A stretch of DNA of 29,908 nucleotides from JBJXHC01 sp964538485 (lineage in GTDB: Bacteria; Bacteroidota; Ignavibacteria; UBA10030; UBA6906), in assembly GCA_964538485.1 (NCBI GenBank), contig CAZIHJ010000035.1, forward strand, positions 1 to 29,908. The letters are read 5' to 3'. Shown here piece after piece: positions 8,444 through 14,119 of this stretch (position 1 is its first letter; each line of letters opens with the position of its first letter). The position numbers were made by a program, and so were the translations under genes. A model generated the notes under the pieces. That model was not told the DNA's origin and made no database searches. It saw only the letters and a list, made by a program, of their open reading frames with translations.

Positions 8444-9661
8444 ATGTTGCGTGGCAAACACATAGTGCTGGGCGTTACCGGAGGTATTGCGGCGTACAAG
8501 AGCGCCTGGTTGGTTCGCGAACTGATAAAAGCCGGAGCTGATGTCCAGACGGTCATGACACAGAACGCCACCCAGTTTGTTACGCCACTTACGCTGTCCA
8601 CACTATCCAAACGTGAGGCCATCGTCGGCATGTTCCCCGCTTCTCCGGATCAAACGACCGATAAATGGACGAAGCACATCGACCTTGCGCTCTGGGCGGA
8701 TATCATGTTCATCGCGCCCGCTACCGCCAACACCATTGCAAAAATCGCTCACGGCATTGCTGATGATTTTCTTACAACACTGGTGCTTGCTCTCCGCGGT
8801 CCGTTAGCCCTGGCCCCCGCAATGGATGTTGATATGTACGCGAACGAGACGACGCAACGTAACATTGACTCGCTTCGCCAGTCAGGTTGCCACATTTTGA
8901 ATCCTGAGGAAGGCGAGCTTGCAAGCGGATTGTCCGGACCGGGGCGCCTGCCGGAGATTGACCGCCTCGTGAAGTTTGTCGATGGTGTTCTTGAGAAAGT
9001 CCACCAGGACTTGAAGGGACGGAAAGTGCTGGTAACCGCCGGTCCAACGCACGAGCCGATTGATCCCGTACGGTTCATTGGAAACCGGTCGTCCGGGAAA
9101 ATGGGTTTTGCCCTTGCTGGCGCGGCCTCACAGCGGGGCGCCGAGGTGACGCTTGTCAGCGGGCCGGTCGGGTTGAACACTCCGCGCAATACGCGACGCG
9201 TGAACGTGGAAACGGCAGAGCAAATGAAAGCTGCGGTGGAGAAAGAGTTTCCCGGTTCCGACTTGGTGGTGATGTCTGCAGCAGTTGCGGATTTTTCCCC
9301 CGTACATGTTGCAACCGCCAAAATAAAACGGGAGACCTCCACAGGCGACGGAATGCATCTCGAATTGAAAAAGAACCCGGATATTCTCCGGGGACTTGGC
9401 GAAAAAAAAACAGGCCAGGTGCTCGTTGGCTTTGCGCTCGAAACTTCCGACGGCGTCGCCAACGCGAAAAAGAAACTCTCATCAAAGAATCTTGACCTAG
9501 TAGTTCTGAATACCGCGGGCGAAGAGGGTGCCGGGTTCGGCACCGACACCAATATCGTTACCGTCATAGCACCCGATGGCACCATCGAGACGCTTCCCAA
9601 AATGTCCAAGTATGATGTTGCGCATGAGATTTTGAACAGGGCAGTTCCCCTGCTGAAATAA
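8444..9661 (+). CDS. coaBC: Bifunctional phosphopantothenoylcysteine decarboxylase / phosphopantothenate-cysteine ligase
   Basis: Two consecutive steps of CoA synthesis: ligation of 4'-phosphopantothenate to cysteine (CoaB) and FMN-dependent decarboxylation to 4'-phosphopantetheine (CoaC). The 405-residue protein has the CoaC flavoprotein half at about 1-185 (GVTGGIAAYKS; His78 in KHIDLA, the catalytic His; PATANTIAK) and the CoaB half from about 190 (VLVTAGPTHEPIDPVR, GNRSSGKMG, LVVMSAAVADF). Two CoaC positions differ from the E. coli pattern: PAMDVDMY has Asp128 where PAMN has Asn, and GELASGLSGPGR has Ser161 where the substrate-clamp Cys usually lies. I believe such variants also occur in other Bacteroidota CoaBC proteins. 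It begins 9 bases after rpoZ. Confidence 0.96.
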   Translation: MLRGKHIVLGVTGGIAAYKSAWLVRELIKAGADVQTVMTQNATQFVTPLTLSTLSKREAIVGMFPASPDQTTDKWTKHIDLALWADIMFIAPATANTIAKIAHGIADDFLTTLVLALRGPLALAPAMDVDMYANETTQRNIDSLRQSGCHILNPEEGELASGLSGPGRLPEIDRLVKFVDGVLEKVHQDLKGRKVLVTAGPTHEPIDPVRFIGNRSSGKMGFALAGAASQRGAEVTLVSGPVGLNTPRNTRRVNVETAEQMKAAVEKEFPGSDLVVMSAAVADFSPVHVATAKIKRETSTGDGMHLELKKNPDILRGLGEKKTGQVLVGFALETSDGVANAKKKLSSKNLDLVVLNTAGEEGAGFGTDTNIVTVIAPDGTIETLPKMSKYDVAHEILNRAVPLLK

Positions 9662-9699
9662 CCGAGCTGTTTTTTTATTTTCCATTCGTATCGCTTCCC

Positions 9700-10506
9700 A
9701 TGGCCGACGACATTCCCAACACTGGCCGTTCCGCAACAGACATTCTTCGTGACGTTGAATACCTGTTGAAACAGGAACGTGAGGTCTTTGGAGAAATGCT
9801 CCTCGTTGAGCAATCATCGTTATCACCAAAATCTCAATCCGGCATGCCTGCAAAGAGTCCCGCCCCTTTGAACGAACCCTCACTGTTTGAACGTCCCGCG
9901 ACAGTTACGCCCGCGATTGTCCATGAATCATCGGGAACGGCCGGCTCGCTGTCAGAGTTCAACAGTCAGATTTGCACCTGCATGAAATGCGCGCTTGGCA
10001 AGACGCGAACGAAGTTTGTATTCGGCGTCGGGAATCCCAACGCAACTCTCATGCTAGTCGGAGAAGCGCCTGGGGCTGATGAAGATGCACAGGGTGAGCC
10101 GTTTGTCGGGCGGGCAGGACAGTTACTCAACAAGATTCTGGAAGCAATACACTTCAAGAGAGAAGAGGTATTCATCTGTAATATTCTGAAGTGCCGCCCA
10201 CCGAACAATCGGAAGCCGCAGCCCGAAGAGGTGGAGCAGTGCATTCCGTATCTGAAGAAACAAATCGAACTGGTGAGGCCGAAAGTGATCTTGTGTCTGG
10301 GGCTCACGGCAGCGGAGAATCTGCTTGGTACAACGGAGAGTTTGGGCAAGCTGCGTGGTCGCGTGATGCAGTATGAAGGGATTCCGCTGATGGTCACCTA
10401 CCACCCGGCAGCGCTGCTGCGCAATCCGAACTGGAAGCGCCCGGCATGGGAAGACGTGCAAGCGGTACGGAAACTCCACGACGAACTTATTATGAAACAG
10501 CTATGA
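9700..10506 (+). CDS. Family 4 uracil-DNA glycosylase (4Fe-4S)
   Basis: Removes uracil from DNA in base-excision repair. The 268-residue protein carries a family 4 core after a poorly conserved, Pro/Ser-rich N-terminal stretch (about 1-85). Motif 1 is GEAPGADEDAQGEPFVGRAG (121-140) and motif 2 is YHPAALLRNP with His235. Four cysteines fit the iron-sulfur pattern: CMKC (94 and 97), KCRPP (165) and QCIPYL (181); the 16-residue spacing of the last pair matches the family. The N-terminal extension is of the type seen in SPO1-polymerase-like family members. The gene starts 38 bases after coaBC and ends 17 bases before dnaB. No Shine-Dalgarno is evident before its ATG. Confidence 0.93.
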   Translation: MADDIPNTGRSATDILRDVEYLLKQEREVFGEMLLVEQSSLSPKSQSGMPAKSPAPLNEPSLFERPATVTPAIVHESSGTAGSLSEFNSQICTCMKCALGKTRTKFVFGVGNPNATLMLVGEAPGADEDAQGEPFVGRAGQLLNKILEAIHFKREEVFICNILKCRPPNNRKPQPEEVEQCIPYLKKQIELVRPKVILCLGLTAAENLLGTTESLGKLRGRVMQYEGIPLMVTYHPAALLRNPNWKRPAWEDVQAVRKLHDELIMKQL

Positions 10507-10523
10507 ATGTTAAATAGGGAAGC

Positions 10524-12109
10524 ATGATGGAAGCTGTAATTCGAAGAGGAATAGACCTTGTGGTGGATCGGCCGGAAGGACGCATCCCGCCACAGGCAGT
10601 GGAAATTGAAGCCCAGGTGATTGGCGCCATGTTACTGGAACGCGAAGCGATCGCCCGCGTCATCGAGGTGCTGGATGAAGACGCCTTCCATGCAGACTAT
10701 CATCGAAAGATTTATCAAGCCATCCTCGCGATGTTCGACCGCTCGGAGCCGGTCGACACCATCACGCTTGCCGAAGAACTCCGCCGGCGCGGCCATCTGG
10801 AGTTGATCGGAGGAGAAGCATACCTCGTTGAATTAACGATGAAGGTAACGTCCGCCGCCAACGTGGAGTATCACGCGAAGATTGTGCTGGAAAAATCGCT
10901 GATGCGCAACCTGATCACTGCGACCTCAAGCGTTACTGTGCGCGCGTATCAGCCAACGGAAGACGCATTCGATCTATTGGACGAGGCGGAGCAGGCGATC
11001 TTCCAGATTTCCGAGAAGCGGTTGAGAAAGAGTTTCGTTTCAATGCACAAAGCCGTGCATGACACCATCGAGATGCTGGAGAGCATTCACGGAAAACACA
11101 GCGGTGTTACCGGAGTTCCAACCGGCTTCCGCGATCTTGACACTCTTACGGGCGGATGGCAAAGTTCCGACCTGATCATCATTGCCGGGCGACCGAGTTC
11201 CGGCAAGACAGCGTTTGCACTTTCTCTTGCGCGTAACGCAGCGATGCACAGCGACAAACCAACCGGCGTGGGAATCTTCTCGCTTGAAATGTCCACGCAA
11301 CAACTTGTCATGCGTTTGCTTTGCGCAGAGGCGAAAGTGGATGCGCATGCTGTGCGCACAGGCCGTTTACCTGAGGACGACTGGAAGAGACTAAGCATCG
11401 CTGCCGGTCGCCTCACCAACTCCAATATTTTTATTGATGACTCGGCATCACTCGGCATTCTTGAACTGCGCGCCAAAGCGCGGCGGTTGAAGGCAGAGCG
11501 TAACATCGGTATGCTGGTGGTGGACTATCTGCAATTGATGCAGGGACCCAAGGCCGCGGAAAGCCGTGAGAAGGAAATCTCCGCCATCTCGCGTTCACTC
11601 AAAGCGCTTGCAAAGGAATTGAACGTGCCAGTGATCGCGCTGTCACAGCTCAGTCGCGCAGTGGAAAGCCGCAACGACAAGCGTCCCATTCTTTCCGACC
11701 TTCGCGAATCGGGTGCCATCGAACAGGATGCAGACGTTGTCGCCTTTGTGCATCGCCCCGAAATGTACACCGACCCGAACTCCGATGACTTCCGCGAAGT
11801 GGCGGGTCATGCGGATATTATTGTCGGAAAACAGCGGAACGGTCCGATTGACGACGTGAAGCTGGCGTTCGTTCACAAGTATGCGCGCTTCGAGAATCTC
11901 GCGCCCATGTCATTCGATATGCTTCCCGCAGGGCCGGATGANNNNNNNNNNNNNNNNNNNNNNNNNNNNNNNNNNNNNNNNNNNNNNNNNNNNNNNNNNN
12001 NNNNNNNNNNNNNNNNNNNNNNNNNNNNNNNNNNNNNNNNNGCTTCGAGAATCTCGCGCCCATGTCATTCGATATGCTTCCCGCAGGGCCGGATGAACAG
12101 CCATTCTAA
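10524..12109 (+). CDS. dnaB: Replicative DNA helicase DnaB (interrupted by a false N gap)
   Basis: Hexameric 5'-3' helicase of the replication fork. The N-terminal domain (about 23-125) begins IPPQAVEIEAQVIGAMLLE; the RecA-like domain has Walker A GRPSSGKTA (222-230), Walker B LVVDYLQLM (Asp334), SQLSRAVESR and DLRESGAIEQDAD. As printed, the gene is broken by 100 N. If one 55-base copy and the N run (11942-12096) are removed, the frame continues without change and ends ...LPAGPDEQPF at the TAA 12107-12109, giving 476 residues, a normal length. AGGGA lies just upstream of tandem ATGs at 10524 and 10527. The last 17 bases overlap the next gene. Confidence 0.96.
11887..11941 (+). repeat. 55-base copy left of N gap 1 (assembly overlap)
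   Basis: This stretch of the dnaB 3' end is repeated exactly at 12042-12096, on the other side of the 100-N run. It is best read as the end of one contig that overlaps the next by 55 bases, not as a biological repeat. Confidence 0.95.
11942..12041. other. Assembly gap 1 (100 N)
   Basis: Exactly 100 N. Because identical 55-base sequences flank it and the dnaB frame closes correctly when they are merged, the true gap length is most likely minus 55, meaning no sequence is missing. Confidence 0.97.
12042..12096 (+). repeat. 55-base copy right of N gap 1 (assembly overlap)
   Basis: Exact duplicate of 11887-11941. It contains the start codon of the DUF1460 gene (12093-12095); the left copy contains only the matching ATGA at its end. 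Confidence 0.95.
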
Positions 12110-12983
12110 GATAATATCTTCGCGACGCGAGTTTCTCAAGACGGCGATCCTCCTTGCCGCAGGATCGGTGGTGTACCGTCAGCGTGCTTTTGCAGCGCCC
12201 CACGTGAGTGATGACGAGTGGATAGTTGCAGCGAAATTCGCCCTGGCTAAGAAGGAAGCACTCGGCGAGCGACCCATTGGCGAAGTGATGACAGCGCTCG
12301 GGGCATCGTTTATCGGTACACCTTACGCGGCAAATACGCTCGAACCTTCCGGCGATGAACAGCTTGTTATCAACCTCCGTAGCCTCGATTGCGTGACGTT
12401 TGTCGAGAACACTCTCGCACTTTCTCGCTGTATGAAGTCAAAGAAAACGGATTTTGGAACATTCAAGGATCAATTGCGTTTGATTCGGTACCGGGACGGG
12501 GTGCTCGACGGATACACAAGCCGGCTCCACTACTTCTCCGAATGGATTCAGAACAACGGGAAGAAGGGGATTGTAAAGGATGTCGCGCAAGAACTTGGCG
12601 GCGAGGAGTATCCAAAGAAGATCACGTTCATGTCATCCCACCGCGCATCGTACAGGCAATTGAAGGACGACGCGGTTCACGAAGGCATCCGGAAGATCGA
12701 AGACGCGCTCAATACACAAACCCGGTATTTCATTCCCAAGGAGAGAGTGGAGAGTCTTGAAGCAGGCTTCAAAAACGGCGACATCATTGCCATCACCACA
12801 ACCATTGACGGACTGGATGTTTCGCACACGGGTTTGGCGTACCGCGAAAACGGCATACTCAAATATCTCCACGCCCCGCTCTCCGGCGGTGCTGTACAGA
12901 TCAGCGGGAGTCCATTATGGGAATATCTCGCACGGAACAAAAAGGCAACCGGCGTGATGGTTGCGCGCTCTCTTGAGCCATAA
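12093..12983 (+). CDS. DUF1460 (amidase-like, NlpC/P60-type) protein with Tat signal
   Basis: Predicted exported cysteine hydrolase of 296 residues. The N-terminus has a twin-arginine motif SRREFLK (residues 10-16), a hydrophobic stretch and an Ala-rich cleavage region near 33-35, so export in folded form by Tat is likely. The mature part has SLDCVTFVEN (Cys100, probable nucleophile), the MSSHRASYRQL segment and DGLDVSHTGLAY (His245, probable base), which I recognise as DUF1460. That family has a papain/NlpC-like fold and is annotated as N-acetylmuramoyl-L-alanine amidase-like; a peptidoglycan substrate is inferred, not shown. The ATG lies inside the end of dnaB, out of frame with it (17-base overlap). 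The long dnaB-DUF1460 fusion seen by simple translation exists only because the N run is read through. Confidence 0.85.
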   Translation: MNSHSKIISSRREFLKTAILLAAGSVVYRQRAFAAPHVSDDEWIVAAKFALAKKEALGERPIGEVMTALGASFIGTPYAANTLEPSGDEQLVINLRSLDCVTFVENTLALSRCMKSKKTDFGTFKDQLRLIRYRDGVLDGYTSRLHYFSEWIQNNGKKGIVKDVAQELGGEEYPKKITFMSSHRASYRQLKDDAVHEGIRKIEDALNTQTRYFIPKERVESLEAGFKNGDIIAITTTIDGLDVSHTGLAYRENGILKYLHAPLSGGAVQISGSPLWEYLARNKKATGVMVARSLEP

Positions 12984-13019
12984 AATATTATTCATACCTA
13001 CAACATGAAAGGCCACAAC

Positions 13020-13796
13020 ATGAAACACATAACAACGCTTCTTGCGCTGATGGTGTTTGCGACTTCGTCGCTCTTTGCACAGGGAATGTATTGGGAGAGT
13101 ATGACCACGACAAAAACCTCTGATGCCAAGGGACCGGTTACGAAGTACTATTACATGCCGAAGAAATTCAAATCGGTGGACGAAGGTCAAACCGCCATCA
13201 TGCGTCTCGACAAAGAGCTGATGATCCTTGTTGATCACGAGAAGAAAACCTACTGGCAGATGACGTTCGATGAAATGGAATCCATGATGAAGAACATGGG
13301 AGGCCAGATGGATGAAGCGATGAAGATGATGGAGAAGGAAATGGCCGGCATGGATCCCGAGCAACGGAAGATGGTGGAGCAGATGATGGGAAAGAAAATG
13401 GGCGGAGGTAGCCAGGAAGCAGTGGAGGTGGATAAAAGCTCCGACACGAAGAGCATCAGCGGGTACAAGTGTACGAAGTACACCCTGAAGCAGGGCGACG
13501 ATGTGATGGCAACCGTGTGGGCAACAAAGGATCTTTCCAGCTCGGAGGCCATGCGCAAGGAGCTGGACGAGTTCGCAAAGCGCATGTCCGCCATGATGCC
13601 GAAGGGCATGGAAAACATTGTGAAGAAGTCCATCAACACGATTGACGGCTTCCCGATCCAGACCGAGATGAAGGGCGGCTCGTTGATGACCGTAACGAAG
13701 ATCGAAAAGACCTCCGTTGCAGCAAGTGAGTTCGAGGTGCCGAAGGGGTACACCAAAGAAGACCCGCCGATGATGGGCAAGCCGGAGAGAGAGTAA
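13020..13796 (+). CDS. Secreted DUF4412 protein, Met-rich
   Basis: Exported protein of 258 residues with a signal peptide ending LFAQ. The pattern (YYYMPKKFKS near the N-terminus, DHEKKTYWQM, SGYKCTKYTL, FPIQTEMKGG, FEVPKGYTKE at the end) fits the DUF4412 family, common in Bacteroidota-related bacteria and of unknown function. Residues about 84-129 contain 14 methionines in 46 positions, mixed with charged residues in a helix-like pattern. The ATG at 13020 has AAGG 7 bases upstream; an in-frame ATG at 13005 has none. It follows the DUF1460 gene after 36 bases and is closed by a strong terminator. A periplasmic location is likely. Confidence 0.75.
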   Translation: MKHITTLLALMVFATSSLFAQGMYWESMTTTKTSDAKGPVTKYYYMPKKFKSVDEGQTAIMRLDKELMILVDHEKKTYWQMTFDEMESMMKNMGGQMDEAMKMMEKEMAGMDPEQRKMVEQMMGKKMGGGSQEAVEVDKSSDTKSISGYKCTKYTLKQGDDVMATVWATKDLSSSEAMRKELDEFAKRMSAMMPKGMENIVKKSINTIDGFPIQTEMKGGSLMTVTKIEKTSVAASEFEVPKGYTKEDPPMMGKPERE

Positions 13797-13823
13797 CCGC
13801 ATATAACGGCAGAGCGAATTCAC

Positions 13824-13855
13824 GAGGCAGACTCACAGGTCTGCCTTTTGTTTTT
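13824..13855 (+). terminator. Rho-independent terminator after the DUF4412 gene
   Basis: GGCAGAC (13826-13832) pairs with GTCTGCC (13839-13845) across a 6-base loop, extended by A-T and G-T pairs, and is followed on the plus strand by TTTTGTTTTT. It lies 28 bases after the stop codon and should end the uracil-DNA glycosylase-dnaB-DUF1460-DUF4412 transcript. Confidence 0.88.
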
Positions 13856-13898
13856 CAATATCGTACCATTTTTCAAAGCCCTTCTCTGATATCCATTC

Positions 13899-13927
13899 TT
13901 GTTTCTCCCCCCAAACTTCTCTATATT
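13899..13927 (+). promoter_or_regulatory. Probable promoter of the TPR-CHAT lipoprotein gene
   Basis: TTGTTT (13899-13904) and TATATT (13922-13927) are separated by 17 bases, in an AT-rich stretch. Once the false gap is collapsed, the -10 box lies 30 bases before the ATG. The -10 match is 5 of 6 and the -35 match 3 of 6. Confidence 0.5.
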
Positions 13928-13964
13928 TTCCGCAATTCAAACAATACCAAGAGCGGAATGCCCA
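13910..13964 (+). repeat. 55-base copy left of N gap 2 (assembly overlap)
   Basis: Exact duplicate of 14065-14119 on the other side of the second N run. It includes a copy of the TPR-CHAT start codon at 13958-13960. The whole apparent 316-base intergenic region 13797-14112 is therefore only about 161 bases in reality and holds just the terminator and promoter listed here. Confidence 0.95.
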
Positions 13965-14064
13965 NNNNNNNNNNNNNNNNNNNNNNNNNNNNNNNNNNNN
14001 NNNNNNNNNNNNNNNNNNNNNNNNNNNNNNNNNNNNNNNNNNNNNNNNNNNNNNNNNNNNNNNN
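13965..14064. other. Assembly gap 2 (100 N)
   Basis: Exactly 100 N between identical 55-base flanks, as at gap 1. Most likely a placeholder between contigs that overlap by 55 bases, with nothing missing. Confidence 0.95.
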
Positions 14065-14119
14065 CCCAAACTTCTCTATATTTTCCGCAATTCAAACAAT
14101 ACCAAGAGCGGAATGCCCA
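14065..14119 (+). repeat. 55-base copy right of N gap 2 (assembly overlap)
   Basis: Exact duplicate of 13910-13964, ending with the first codons of the TPR-CHAT gene. Same interpretation as the other 55-base pair. Confidence 0.95.

Noticed and set aside
9660..9690. T-rich run after coaBC as a terminator
   Set aside because: A run of seven T plus more T is present, but I find no stable hairpin in front of it, and the next gene begins 38 bases after coaBC.
8749..9813. 354-codon minus-strand frame opposite coaBC
   Set aside because: Antisense shadow of a confidently identified gene; Ser/Arg/Pro-rich with no domain pattern.
11887..12096. Biological 55-base direct repeat or attachment-site duplication
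   Set aside because: Two unrelated places show the same exact length of 55 and both flank a 100-N spacer; assembly overlap explains both, mobile-element insertion explains neither.
10524..12983. A single 819-residue DnaB-DUF1460 fusion protein
   Set aside because: It arises only by translating through the N run. Collapsing the 55-base duplication puts the dnaB stop at 12107-12109, and the DUF1460 gene starts in another frame at 12093.
12915..13823. 302-codon minus-strand frame rich in His and Leu
   Set aside because: It is the antisense of the Met-rich DUF4412 gene (ATG codons read backwards give CAT, His), not a gene.
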